From Nitrososphaerales archaeon (GTDB taxonomy: Archaea; Thermoproteota; Nitrososphaeria; Nitrososphaerales; UBA183): a stretch of DNA of 14,090 nucleotides. Numbering within the stretch: position 1 is the first letter of the stretch; the number at the start of each line of letters is the position of its first letter. A program made the translations under genes and the position numbers. The notes under the pieces are model-generated. The model saw only the letters and a list, made by a program, of their open reading frames with translations, did no database searches and had not been told where the DNA came from. This document shows, piece after piece, positions 6,781 through 13,706 of the stretch. The stretch spans positions 1-14,090 of the forward strand of contig JASHZW010000102.1 of assembly GCA_030042335.1 (NCBI GenBank). The letters are read 5' to 3'.

Positions 6781-7521
6781 TCAGCCTATCCTCGGCCCGT
6801 CCAGCTTCTTCTGCTGTATCAGGGCCTCTAGCTCCTCAGGGGTCGAAATCTTCGAGGTGTTGGGGACAGAGTGTACCTTGTCGTGGGGAACCTTCAGGAG
6901 CTTGAACTCATTGTCGAGGCACATCTTCAGCGTGTCGAACGCCTCGACGTAGTTTACCGAAGTGTTGAGCCTGCTCTGAAGTGCGCGGAACTCGGCCAGT
7001 GATTTTATTGCGTTGGCCTTGACGTAGAGCTTGCTCCGCTGCGACCAGTAGATCCTTATCAGCTCTATCTTGTCGTCGATCACATCGGAGATGTCGAAGT
7101 AGACCCTTGGGTCGAAGTTCCTCGTCAGGGGAATCTCGTATGCGAGGATGTTGGATCCGAAACGCGCCGCTTCCTGGGTCGCGATCGAGACCGCCCTGTG
7201 GTCGTGATGGATGTCCCCATGGAAGTGAGTCATGATTATGTGGGGGTCGACCTTGTCGATGTATGACTCGAGAAAGTTGATCAGCTCGTTGTTGACGCTC
7301 AGCTTCGTATCCTGGAAGTCCCCTATCATCACGTCCTTGGCTCCGACGAACTTGGCAGACTTGAACAGCTCCTGTGTCCTCTCGTTGGGGTCACCCGAGG
7401 CAGCTCCTCTGGTCACGGTACACATATGGACCTGGTGGCCCGCACGGGCAGCTCTGATGAGCATGCCGCCGCAACCAAGTTCGATGTCGTCCGGATGCGC
7501 CCCTATGGCAAGCACTTTCAC
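6781..7521 (-). CDS. PIG-L family (LmbE-like) zinc-dependent deacetylase
   Basis: PIG-L/LmbE enzymes remove acyl groups from N-acetylglucosamine-type sugars using zinc. The 246-residue product shows the signature AHPDD (residues 8-12) followed by IELGCGG, and the second metal-binding motif HHDHRAV (about 105-111; usually HPDH). TRGAASGDPNERTQE matches the family's conserved loop, and DFQDTKL is also typical. Length is normal for the family. The start is GTG at 7521, with a clear GATATATC box about 27 bases upstream, which suggests a leaderless transcript. It heads a two-gene unit with the winged-helix regulator, and a WbqC gene lies 71 bases upstream on the same strand. Together they suggest modification of a surface glycan or lipid-linked sugar. 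The exact substrate cannot be read from the sequence. Confidence 0.92.
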   Translation of the reverse strand: MKVLAIGAHPDDIELGCGGMLIRAARAGHQVHMCTVTRGAASGDPNERTQELFKSAKFVGAKDVMIGDFQDTKLSVNNELINFLESYIDKVDPHIIMTHFHGDIHHDHRAVSIATQEAARFGSNILAYEIPLTRNFDPRVYFDISDVIDDKIELIRIYWSQRSKLYVKANAIKSLAEFRALQSRLNTSVNYVEAFDTLKMCLDNEFKLLKVPHDKVHSVPNTSKISTPEELEALIQQKKLDGPRIG

Positions 7522-7543
7522 GCTTGGCTGAAGTGGTCCGGAC

Positions 7544-7551
7544 GATATATC
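7544..7551 (-). promoter_or_regulatory. TATA-like box for the PIG-L operon
   Basis: The palindrome GATATATC is centred about 27 bases before the GTG at 7521. It is the best TATA match in the window, and it shows that PIG-L can be transcribed separately from the WbqC gene. Confidence 0.55.
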
Positions 7552-7592
7552 GCTGCACGAGGATTCTTCGGTATCAAAACGAGAGAGGCAGC

Positions 7593-8312
7593 CTACGTGT
7601 GCGCTAATCGGGGACTCCTGGCTGCGATTGCGCCCCTCTGGTCGATGTAAGCAGGACTCTCGGGGCCGACATTGAAGAGCATATCGAGGATTGAAAGGTC
7701 TGGGACGAACTGCCCGCCGAACCTCTGCGGGTAGGGGACAGCCGAGTAGCTCTGGTACTCCATGGATACGCCCCGAGCACGGAAGACACCCTCGTCCAGG
7801 TATCTTGTCCCCCCTCGTCCGGAGAGGTATGCGTTCGCGCCCACCGCCTCACATATGTCGACGAGGCGCTGGCTGCCCATGGACCTGACGCCCAGCGTGG
7901 ACTCGAGCACCACGGGCGTGTCCACACCCAACCACTCCATGACCTTCTTGGTAGTCTCTAGGTCGAGCTCGAAGAGCGACCTCCAGTCCCTCTCGTAGAA
8001 CCGTTTGAGGTCCGTCGAGTAGAGGTCGAAGTATGGCGCTTTCGCATAGGAAACCAGGATTTTCTGCCAGTGGTCGCTCTTCCACGGAATGGTGTTGTTG
8101 ACCATGACGTCGCGGTTAGGCATGAACCTGCGGGCCTTGTCGATGGGAACACTCAGCCACACGGGCCCGTGCGGGTCTAGAATCCGGTTGCGGTTGGTGA
8201 ACCTCTTGTCGTATTGCGTGGCGTCCATCATCACGAAGATGTCCACCTGCTTGACCTTGTGGAAGAAGCCGGGATAGGGAAAGTAGTGAGGCTGGTGTAT
8301 CGCCGCTTTCAA
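7593..8312 (-). CDS. WbqC family protein
   Basis: The 239-residue product matches the WbqC family, found in polysaccharide and O-antigen gene clusters; its enzymatic role is not well defined. Conserved blocks seen are IHQPHYFPYPGFFHK (residues 5-19), YDKRFTNRNRI (34-44), WLSVPI (52-57), YAKAPYF (89-95), NAYLSGRGGTRYL (160-172), and YPQRFGGQFVPDLSILDMLF (194-213). These cover the whole usual length. The start is TTG at 8312, where the family's own N-terminus (KAAIHQPHYFP) begins; a weak ACTATG box lies about 28 bases upstream. It stands next to the PIG-L deacetylase on the same strand, which supports a role in glycan assembly or modification of the cell surface. No membrane segment is seen, so it should be cytoplasmic. 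Confidence 0.92.
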   Translation of the reverse strand: MKAAIHQPHYFPYPGFFHKVKQVDIFVMMDATQYDKRFTNRNRILDPHGPVWLSVPIDKARRFMPNRDVMVNNTIPWKSDHWQKILVSYAKAPYFDLYSTDLKRFYERDWRSLFELDLETTKKVMEWLGVDTPVVLESTLGVRSMGSQRLVDICEAVGANAYLSGRGGTRYLDEGVFRARGVSMEYQSYSAVPYPQRFGGQFVPDLSILDMLFNVGPESPAYIDQRGAIAARSPRLAHT

Positions 8313-8357
8313 GCGACTAGGGTGACCGCCGCCGCCACATAGTCCGGCTGCATGTTT

Positions 8358-8564
8358 CTACCAGAAGAATCTAGCTGCCGCTGCTGGCGTGACGGCCAGC
8401 CAGGGAGGATGGATCTCCATCAGTGCCACGAGGGTTATGGCTATGATTATCGCGATTACAAGGAGACCAACGAGCAGCGTCTTGTTTGCCAAAGGCACCC
8501 CAAGGGTGCGCCACCTTGGGATACGGAATTGATGGAACCTGCCTTTCCAAGTCTTCCGGGCCAA
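8358..8564 (-). CDS. Small single-span membrane protein of unknown function
   Basis: No family is recognised. The 68-residue product has a very basic N-terminal third (Arg/Lys at 3, 4, 7, 9, 14, 17, 19), then one membrane segment (about residues 27-49, LANKTLLVGLLVIAIIIAI), and a short tail with HPPWLAV. The positive-inside rule puts the N-terminus in the cytoplasm. The start is TTG at 8564, with an AT-rich GTAAAAGC about 30 bases upstream. It sits between WbqC (45 bases downstream) and the histidine kinase stop (64 bases upstream). A basic tail plus TM is a credible real gene, but a chance ORF is not excluded. The opposite-strand ORF over the same bases has no domain. Confidence 0.5.
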   Translation of the reverse strand: MARKTWKGRFHQFRIPRWRTLGVPLANKTLLVGLLVIAIIIAITLVALMEIHPPWLAVTPAAAARFFW

Positions 8565-8628
8565 TCCGTCCGCGCCCTACTGGAAGCGGAGCTTTTACGG
8601 CGTAAGGAAGATTGTTATCTAGGATTCT

Positions 8629-10464
8629 TTAGCGTCGGGCTCGACCGCTCCCGCTGGCGCCCAGCGGGAGAGTGAAGCTGAATGTCGAGCCCCGCTCGTT
8701 GGAGCCGTTGTTCTGCGCCCACATTCTCCCCCCATGCGCTGCAACCAGCTTGCTCGCGATGAACAGGCCCAGGCCGGTGCCCGAGGGTGAGGTCGTGACG
8801 AATTTGTTGAACAGCCGCGGAAGGACCTCCGGGTCTATGCCTTTTCCCTGGTCCTTGACGCTGACCATGACTTGATTGTCCGAGGTCTTGCCGGCCCTTA
8901 TCGTTATCGTTCCCTTCCCTTCGGAGAACCTCACGGCGTTGTTGAGTAGGTTCGAGAGCACCTCGTGAATCTTCGTGTTGTCGGCCGTGATCATGATCTG
9001 GGGCTCCGTCTGCTCATACCGTATCGTCACTCCTATGTTCGAACCCGGAACCTTCTCGGTCTCCTTGATGACGTCCCTAATAGTGCCGTTGAGGTCGAAG
9101 GTCTCCTTGGACAGGACCATCCTGTTGTCGTCTATACGCGACACTGTGAGGATGTCGTCAGTCAGTTTCTTTAGCCGCCTCGCGTTGCTGCTTATCGAGT
9201 CCACGGCCTGCTTCATCTCTGTGTTGTCGAGGTTAGGCGTACCTGTCGAATTGGCCGTCTCCTTGGCGCTGGAGTCTTGAAGTATCTCAGTGAACCCGAG
9301 TATGCTCTGGGTAGGCGTCCTGAGCTCGTGTGCTGCTATGTTGACGAAGTCTGTCTGGCTTCGAGCGTATGCCCTCAGCTGCTCGTTGGCCGCCACAAGG
9401 TCCGATGTCCTCTTCGTCACCGTGTCGTCGAGCCTCTTGTTCCAACCTAGGAAGACCACAGCTGAACCGACGGCTACCCCCGCTATCCCGAGGATGACGA
9501 AGGAGCCCAGGACTCTCAGCTGCGAGATCAAGGCAGCGTTCTCGCCCTCGAGTGTGTCCGCCTGCACGACGTAGAGAACGCCGAACTCATGGAGACCGCC
9601 GGCCATGATCGCCCCGTCCAGGTACACGGGCACATAGGCAACGGTCATGTTGGTCCCATCGACGTCGAAGCTGGAGACGCCGCTCGTACCATTTAGCGAC
9701 TTGTCTATCAGCGAGTCCAGAGAGTTGTCCAGGCTCGACGGCATCTGGCTCTGGATAGACTGCGAGAAGATGTTCTGACCTATCAGCTTGGTGTCCTGGG
9801 TATAAAGGATGGTGGCGTTGTCGTCCAACAGGTTCACGTCTCCGTTCGAACTCAGCGAAATCTGGCCCTGGATATAGCTGCCCAGGCTCGTGAGGTCGAT
9901 CGCTGCCCCCACGACCCCTAGCATCACTTCTGTGCCGTTGGGCCCCATCCGCTCTGCCATCTCCGAGACGAAGATGTGCAAGACGGTCGCGTTGCTGAGC
10001 GAAGGAACTGCGCCGGTCACGTGCACCCCCGGCGACGTCTCGGCTCCGGAGAAGTACGGCCTCCCCGTATAGTTGTCGCCCGCGTAGGGAGCGACGCTCT
10101 GGACGGTACCGTTGTTCAGCGCCAGCAGCGTCCCGTTACCCGCGATCCAGAAGAAGTTATCGACGAAACCGCCACTCGATGATTCCGCTGCCCCGAGCAG
10201 TACCTCGGTGGAAGTCAGGTTCCCTGCGGACGCGGTGTTCGCCACCAACTGCACGCTCGAGGCAACTCCCTCCAGCTTCGCCACCAGCACGCTCGCTGTG
10301 TCCGTCACCTGGACTTGGGCGCTCGATTCGATGTTGCTCACTGCGACCCTGTTGATCTGACCGAGCGTGTACTCGGAATACTGGTAAGTGATGAAGAGGA
10401 AGACGGCCGCGGCTAGACCTATCGCGATGAGGGGGACAGGCCTCGTCTGACGTGCAAATCGCAA
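8629..10464 (-). CDS. Membrane sensor histidine kinase with extracellular Cache-like domain
   Basis: The 611-residue protein has TM1 (about 9-28), a large outside region (about 30-315), TM2 (about 318-340), a short coiled linker (345-370) and a kinase core. The outside region resembles a dCache sensor: NFFWIAGNGTLLALN, YTGRPYFSGA and VVGAAIDLTSLGSYI are typical parts, and it is rich in N-x-S/T sites. The H-box AAHELRTPTQSILGF has the phospho-acceptor His379. The ATP-binding core has the N-box NLLNNAVRFSEG (505-516), G1 DQGKGID (538-544), LFNKF (551-555) and G2 SGTGLGLFIA (561-570). All catalytic motifs are present. It should sense a small external ligand and phosphorylate a separate receiver; no response regulator is adjacent. 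The start is TTG at 10464. A strong AT-rich box at 10499-10510 implies a leader of about 15 bases. Confidence 0.94.
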   Translation of the reverse strand: MRFARQTRPVPLIAIGLAAAVFLFITYQYSEYTLGQINRVAVSNIESSAQVQVTDTASVLVAKLEGVASSVQLVANTASAGNLTSTEVLLGAAESSSGGFVDNFFWIAGNGTLLALNNGTVQSVAPYAGDNYTGRPYFSGAETSPGVHVTGAVPSLSNATVLHIFVSEMAERMGPNGTEVMLGVVGAAIDLTSLGSYIQGQISLSSNGDVNLLDDNATILYTQDTKLIGQNIFSQSIQSQMPSSLDNSLDSLIDKSLNGTSGVSSFDVDGTNMTVAYVPVYLDGAIMAGGLHEFGVLYVVQADTLEGENAALISQLRVLGSFVILGIAGVAVGSAVVFLGWNKRLDDTVTKRTSDLVAANEQLRAYARSQTDFVNIAAHELRTPTQSILGFTEILQDSSAKETANSTGTPNLDNTEMKQAVDSISSNARRLKKLTDDILTVSRIDDNRMVLSKETFDLNGTIRDVIKETEKVPGSNIGVTIRYEQTEPQIMITADNTKIHEVLSNLLNNAVRFSEGKGTITIRAGKTSDNQVMVSVKDQGKGIDPEVLPRLFNKFVTTSPSGTGLGLFIASKLVAAHGGRMWAQNNGSNERGSTFSFTLPLGASGSGRARR

Positions 10465-10498
10465 GAATGCCGCAACCGATTGGATGAAATGCGAGTTC

Positions 10499-10510
10499 TA
10501 ATTTAATTTT
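10499..10510 (-). promoter_or_regulatory. TATA-like box for the histidine kinase
   Basis: The minus strand reads AAAATTAAATTA, a strong AT-rich archaeal TATA-like element in an 86-base gap. Its distance to the TTG start (about 40 bases) means a short 5' leader and not a leaderless mRNA, unless the true start is elsewhere. Confidence 0.5.
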
Positions 10511-10550
10511 ACGTAGAATTCTCGCGAAGAATCCTCCTTTTACGGCGGCT

Positions 10551-10910
10551 TCAGACGCTCTTACGCTGCCTCCCGACGGTGCGGCGAGCGAGAAACATGA
10601 AGCCTCCGGCCGCCGCCAGGACCACAACTCCCAGCACTCCGAGCGTCGCCCAGAACGGCAGGAACAGGTCCAAGAACTCCGTCAGCGACGCGGTAAGCAG
10701 CACGGCGCCGACGCCCAAGAGCACGAAGCTCACCATCGAGAGCGCGAAGAGTCTCGCCATCTTCACGACGAACCGGCTCGCGTGCGCCTCAAGGGTCCGC
10801 TCCAGCTCCTGGATGTACGTGTCGATGACGTGTTCCGCCTCTCTCGCTACCGGGTCCAGCAGCTGCTGGACCAGCGCCGACCTAGTCTTCTTTTCCTCGG
10901 CTGGCGGCAA
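10551..10910 (-). CDS. Small two-span membrane protein, YqjE/holin-X-like
   Basis: The 119-residue product has an amphipathic helix (about residues 8-48, LVQQLLDPVAREAEHVID and onward) and two membrane segments (about 52-76 and 84-108), ending in a basic tail (ARRTVGRQRK). This layout matches the YqjE/'holin-X' (Phage_holin_3_6) family, small inner-membrane proteins of unknown role. It starts at a TTG (10910) inside the end of the upstream YqjD/ElaB-like gene, overlapping it by 29 bases, so the two are translationally linked. The match is by architecture and gene pairing, not strict motifs. In E. coli the yqjD-yqjE pair has the same order. Any function here, such as membrane or ribosome anchoring, is inference. 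Confidence 0.6.
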   Translation of the reverse strand: MPPAEEKKTRSALVQQLLDPVAREAEHVIDTYIQELERTLEAHASRFVVKMARLFALSMVSFVLLGVGAVLLTASLTEFLDLFLPFWATLGVLGVVVLAAAGGFMFLARRTVGRQRKSV

Positions 10911-11211
10911 GTGCCCCGATCAGAACCCCGATTGCGAGTGCCCCACCGACGACCAGCAGCGGATGGTCGGAGACCATGTCGTCTCCTCTCTTGACCGCTT
11001 TGACGACTCTCCCCCTGACGACACCAAGGTTGTTCTTGAGAGCGCTTATGTTCATGCCTTCCTCGTCGATCTCCTCTTGTTCAGTCGAGAGAGATTTCCT
11101 CAGCTGCCTGTCCATGTCACGTAGCCTCCTTTCGAACTCCTGACGTAGTTCCTTCGTCTTCTCCTCCCATTCTTCCCTGCTTAGATCCTGCTTGCTCATG
11201 GTCATCTGCAC
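10882..11211 (-). CDS. ElaB/YqjD/DUF883-like tail-anchored membrane protein
   Basis: The 109-residue product has a charged N-terminal helix (about residues 10-50, with many Glu, Lys and Arg in coiled-coil spacing). A linker with ALKNNLGVVRGRVVKAVKRG follows, then one C-terminal membrane segment (about 84-104, HPLLVVGGALAIGVLIGALA) and a short ASRGKED tail. This is the layout of bacterial ElaB/YqjD proteins (DUF883), which attach to the inner membrane by the C-terminal segment and have been linked to stationary-phase ribosome binding. The DHPLLVVGGALAIGVLIG part is close to the family's 'PW..vgiaa.vGlllG' pattern. The GTG at 11211, ATG at 11205 and ATG at 11199 are all possible starts. It overlaps the YqjE-like gene and lies 53 bases after the phosphoglycerate kinase gene on the same strand. 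Confidence 0.65.
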   Translation of the reverse strand: MQMTMSKQDLSREEWEEKTKELRQEFERRLRDMDRQLRKSLSTEQEEIDEEGMNISALKNNLGVVRGRVVKAVKRGDDMVSDHPLLVVGGALAIGVLIGALAASRGKED

Positions 11212-11264
11212 CAGAAAGCCCCTCGAACCCCTAATGCGTGCGCTAACTTTCTCAGATATCGAAG

Positions 11265-12507
11265 CTACTGTGCCAGGCGAGACACTTCTCCGTTCAGAAC
11301 GAGCTCGACAGAGGGGAACGAACCCCCTGCCCAGCCGTGCAGGAACGACCCTCCGCTCACGCAGATGGTCCCACCCGCATCCTCTATGTGGCCCAGCAGT
11401 CCTCCCTCGTTAAGCTCCTGGGAGGTGTCCCCACCAAGGAAGACCAAGCCATCGCCGCTTATCCTCTTTGTCAGCTCGAGACCGTTCCAGTAGTTCTCTT
11501 CGTATACACCCAGTGGGCCTGCCCTGACCCTCACAGGCCTCTCTTGTAGCGATTCTGCATAGCTTTCCATGGTCTCCTCGCCAATGTCCTTGATTATGCC
11601 CCTCCTCCTTTCGAGCTCCGAGATCTTCACGTCCTCCCTCTCGCCATGGTCCTCGACGACAAAGTCCACCGGATGCTGCACGATCGGATTGCCGACAGCG
11701 TCTGTGAGGTTCGCAAGCGCCTTGGCGTCCTCGTACTCCGTCGCCGTGAACCGCGCGAGCAGGAACTTGTCGTTCCCGTCTCCCAGCTTCCAGCCGCGCG
11801 CCTTGGCGATCAGCTGGCCGGCGAGCCCGCCGCAGTAGATCTCCACGCCCCTCTTGGCGATCATGGCAAGGTCCGAGACCTTGCAGCTTCGCCCCGCCCA
11901 TAACGAGCGCCTTCGGTTCAGGGTTGTTGATTATGTCATGAAGGACCCTGAGTTCGTACGCAGACCTGAGGCCGATGTATGTCTTGGCGACGTAGGGCAG
12001 GCACATGAGACTTGAGTCTTCTCTGTGCCAGGTCGGCATCGAATCGTTCACGCATGTGTCGATAACACCCCTGAAGAAGGGTATGTAGGAACACGTCCCT
12101 ACATCCCAGCGGCTCTCCTCGTCGAAGTAGCGCATGTTGTCGAGGACGACGACCTGCCTTCTGCCAAGCCTGCTAATCCTCTCCCTAGTCTGGGCGCTGA
12201 ACACATTGTCGTGGGGGACGAAGTCCACCTCCACGTCGCGCGGGAGGAACTTCCTGAGCGAACGCATGTGAGGAGAAAGCGGAGTGAAGTCGTCGCCGCC
12301 CTTCCTTCCCTGATGGCTCATCACGACGAGCCCCGCGTACTCTGAGTACATCTCGATGACGTGGGCGTAGACCCGCATCCTCAGAGAGTCTTCCTCGATC
12401 ATACCGTGCGAGGCGGGCAGGTTCATGTCGACCCGGACGAGGGCCGGGCCTCTGAGCTGTCTTCCTAAATTGACCAGCTTATGAGGCTGAAGGTCTCTGT
12501 AGTACAT
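11265..12507 (-). CDS. pgk: Phosphoglycerate kinase, archaeal type, interrupted by a net +1 frameshift
   Basis: Phosphoglycerate kinase swaps phosphate between 1,3-bisphosphoglycerate and ADP in glycolysis and gluconeogenesis. Residues 1-207 from the ATG at 12507 carry ALVRVDMNLP (family R-x-D-x-N-x-P), VVMSHQGR and VVLDNMRYFDEE, then KALVMGGAK. After that Lys the frame becomes an unrelated Arg-rich tail, while the true continuation, VSDLAMIAKRGVEIYCGGLA, sits one frame over. It runs to the TAG at 11265-11267 with FLGGDTSQELNEGG and VSGGSFLHGW near the nucleotide site. Family PGKs read GGAK-V-x-D, so removing seven bases (11880-11886) restores 411 residues, a normal length. A one-base change is also possible. 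It could be a real mutation or a sequence error; an essential gene makes error plausible. The start has a CTAAA box 27 bases upstream. Confidence 0.85.
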
Positions 12508-12530
12508 CGGTTATGGGTGCGTGGATTGCC

Positions 12531-12537
12531 TTTAGAG
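12531..12537 (-). promoter_or_regulatory. TATA-like box for pgk
   Basis: On the minus strand CTCTAAA is centred about 27 bases before the ATG at 12507, fitting a leaderless transcript. Confidence 0.35.
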
Positions 12538-12557
12538 ATTGCGCAGGATTGCTAGGT

Positions 12558-12567
12558 ACTAAATTAG
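12558..12567 (+). promoter_or_regulatory. Second AT-rich box in the pgk/usp divergent gap
   Basis: ACTAAATTAG lies in the 157-base gap between divergent pgk and the stress-protein gene, about 28 bases before an ATG at 12590 that opens only 17 codons (to the stop at 12641). It is nearly palindromic, so it could serve either strand, act as an operator, or drive a leader transcript of the stress gene. I see no RNA gene in the gap. Confidence 0.3.
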
Positions 12568-12635
12568 CGGCGGGGTCTCCGCTTCGGTCATGCGTGCGCC
12601 GCAGCGAATTCGACTAGAACTTTGTGTGGTTCGCC

Positions 12636-12644
12636 GTTTTTAGG
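12636..12644 (+). promoter_or_regulatory. TATA-like box for the universal stress protein
   Basis: GTTTTTAGG is centred about 26 bases before the ATG at 12665, the leaderless spacing seen elsewhere in the window. Confidence 0.4.
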
Positions 12645-12664
12645 CGCGTCCGTCCCCTGCTATC

Positions 12665-13195
12665 ATGAGGCGTAAATCGTCTTCGCAGGCGCGGACGTTG
12701 ACGCACGAACAGCAGCTGACCAAGGTCATGGTTGCCGTCGACTCTCCTGAGGGAGGGGAGAAGGCGGCGGAGTTCGCGCTCGGCCTGGCCACGACGAGCC
12801 ATGCGGAACTTGTCCTCGTTCACGTGAAGGTCCCCACGCTCGCGTTCGTGCCGCCCTTCGGTGCCGGCATGCCGGTGGTCCTTCCGGCCCGCGCATGGGC
12901 GACCGACGACAGCGAGGAAGAGAAGACCTCACGCTGGATGACGAGGTTCACTTGGGTGGCGGAGGAGAGGGGCGTGACGGCCAGGTCCAAAGTCCTGCCG
13001 GCCGACGTGCCGATAGCCGAGCAAGTCGTGAAGGAGGCGGAGAAGGAAGAAGTCGACCTGGTGGTCACGGGAGCCAAGGACTGGAGCACGATGGAGAGGC
13101 TGCTCTTCGGAAGTGTCTCTTCCGACATAGTAAAGAAGGCGAAATGCCCGGTCCTCGTGGTCCATTCGGGGAACGAACAAGGCAGGGAAGAGTAG
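12665..13195 (+). CDS. Universal stress protein (UspA) family
   Basis: The 176-residue protein has a single Usp domain, a Rossmann-like fold that often binds ATP and appears in stress responses. The first strand VMVAVDSPEGG (residues 21-31) holds the conserved Asp26. AAEFALGLA and AELVLVHV follow, then the helix before DLVVTGAKDWS, and FGSVSSDIVKKAKCPVLVV at the C-terminus. The ATP-binding pattern is usually G-x2-G-x9-G-[ST]. Here the second Gly is Asp139 (GAKD), with the later Gly-Ser (149-150) kept, so ATP binding may be altered. Residues 1-18 form an extra basic, polar leader. An ATG at codon 22 is also possible, but the TATA box supports 12665. The gene is divergent from pgk and converges with the next gene, 16 bases between stops. 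Confidence 0.92.
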   Translation: MRRKSSSQARTLTHEQQLTKVMVAVDSPEGGEKAAEFALGLATTSHAELVLVHVKVPTLAFVPPFGAGMPVVLPARAWATDDSEEEKTSRWMTRFTWVAEERGVTARSKVLPADVPIAEQVVKEAEKEEVDLVVTGAKDWSTMERLLFGSVSSDIVKKAKCPVLVVHSGNEQGREE

Positions 13196-13211
13196 TCCTC
13201 GGCCTACGCCC

Positions 13212-13607
13212 TCAGGCGAACCTGTACGACGGCGGGAGGCGCGAGAGTATGCGTTTCTTTACGAACATCTTGAACAGATAGGCCGTCACCAAGTTCCCGA
13301 GCAGCATCGTTGTCACGGCGCCCACCTGATCCTCGGGGACCGAGAGCTCAGGCAGGATGCGCGCGACGATATCCTGAAGCCCGGACATTATTGGAATCGA
13401 ATCTGCGTGAAAGAAGGTCCCGCCCAGCAGGAAAACGACGGCGGGCAGCGGTCCGGCGAACGACCACACGATGGCCGTTATCACCGACGTGAACTGTACC
13501 GGCAGGACGGGGAGGATCAAGAATCCACCCATCAGGGAGAAAAAGGCGCGCGACCTGAGCTCGAGTCCGGGCGTCCGACGGGGCCGGACCCCCGAGGAGT
13601 CCCCCAT
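13212..13607 (-). CDS. Multi-span membrane protein of unknown function
   Basis: No family is recognised. From the ATG at 13607 the product is 131 residues with a basic N-terminal part (SSGVRPRRTPGLELRSR), three likely membrane segments (about residues 22-38, 41-64 and 96-116), and a basic C-terminal tail (KKRILSRLPPSYRF). A longer frame reaches 13688, but the 27 extra residues look unlike a signal. A CTTAAAG box lies about 27 bases upstream of 13607, so the shorter start is preferred. The loop HADSIPIMSGLQDIVARIL between the second and third segments is mostly amphipathic. Its gene is tail-to-tail with the stress protein and head-to-head with a cupredoxin gene, 99 bases apart. Function unknown. 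Confidence 0.65.
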   Translation of the reverse strand: MGDSSGVRPRRTPGLELRSRAFFSLMGGFLILPVLPVQFTSVITAIVWSFAGPLPAVVFLLGGTFFHADSIPIMSGLQDIVARILPELSVPEDQVGAVTTMLLGNLVTAYLFKMFVKKRILSRLPPSYRFA

Positions 13608-13630
13608 AGGATTGTTATGAAACAACTTGC

Positions 13631-13637
13631 CTTTAAG
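13631..13637 (-). promoter_or_regulatory. TATA-like box for the three-span membrane protein
   Basis: The palindrome CTTTAAG/CTTAAAG is centred about 27 bases before the ATG at 13607 and flanked by TTGC and GCAA arms. It lies in the divergent gap with the cupredoxin gene, so it could also affect that gene. Confidence 0.45.
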
Positions 13638-13706
13638 CAAAGTGAAGCAAAGATACGTCGGAAGAAACCCCCTGTAAGAATCAGTCATTCGTGATTTACG
13701 TTGTAG

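Noticed and set aside
8494..8520. Two mutually exclusive hairpins (CCCAAGG/CCTTGGG and GCACCC/GGGTGC), resembling an attenuator
   Set aside because: They lie inside the coding part of the small one-TM gene and far from any start or T-run. Short stems like these are expected by chance in GC-rich DNA.
8352..8675. Plus-strand 107-codon frame over the small one-TM gene
   Set aside because: No motifs, and it overlaps the end of the histidine kinase. The minus-strand frame has a basic N-terminus and a clean membrane segment.
10579..11124. Plus-strand frame of 181 codons opposite the YqjD/YqjE-like pair
   Set aside because: It is an antisense shadow. The minus-strand products have coherent membrane segments and helices, and this frame does not.
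12568..12625. Possible tRNA-like stretch in the pgk/usp gap (GAATTCGAC resembles a T-loop)
   Set aside because: The flanking bases do not form a five-base T stem or an acceptor stem, and no anticodon arm can be drawn.
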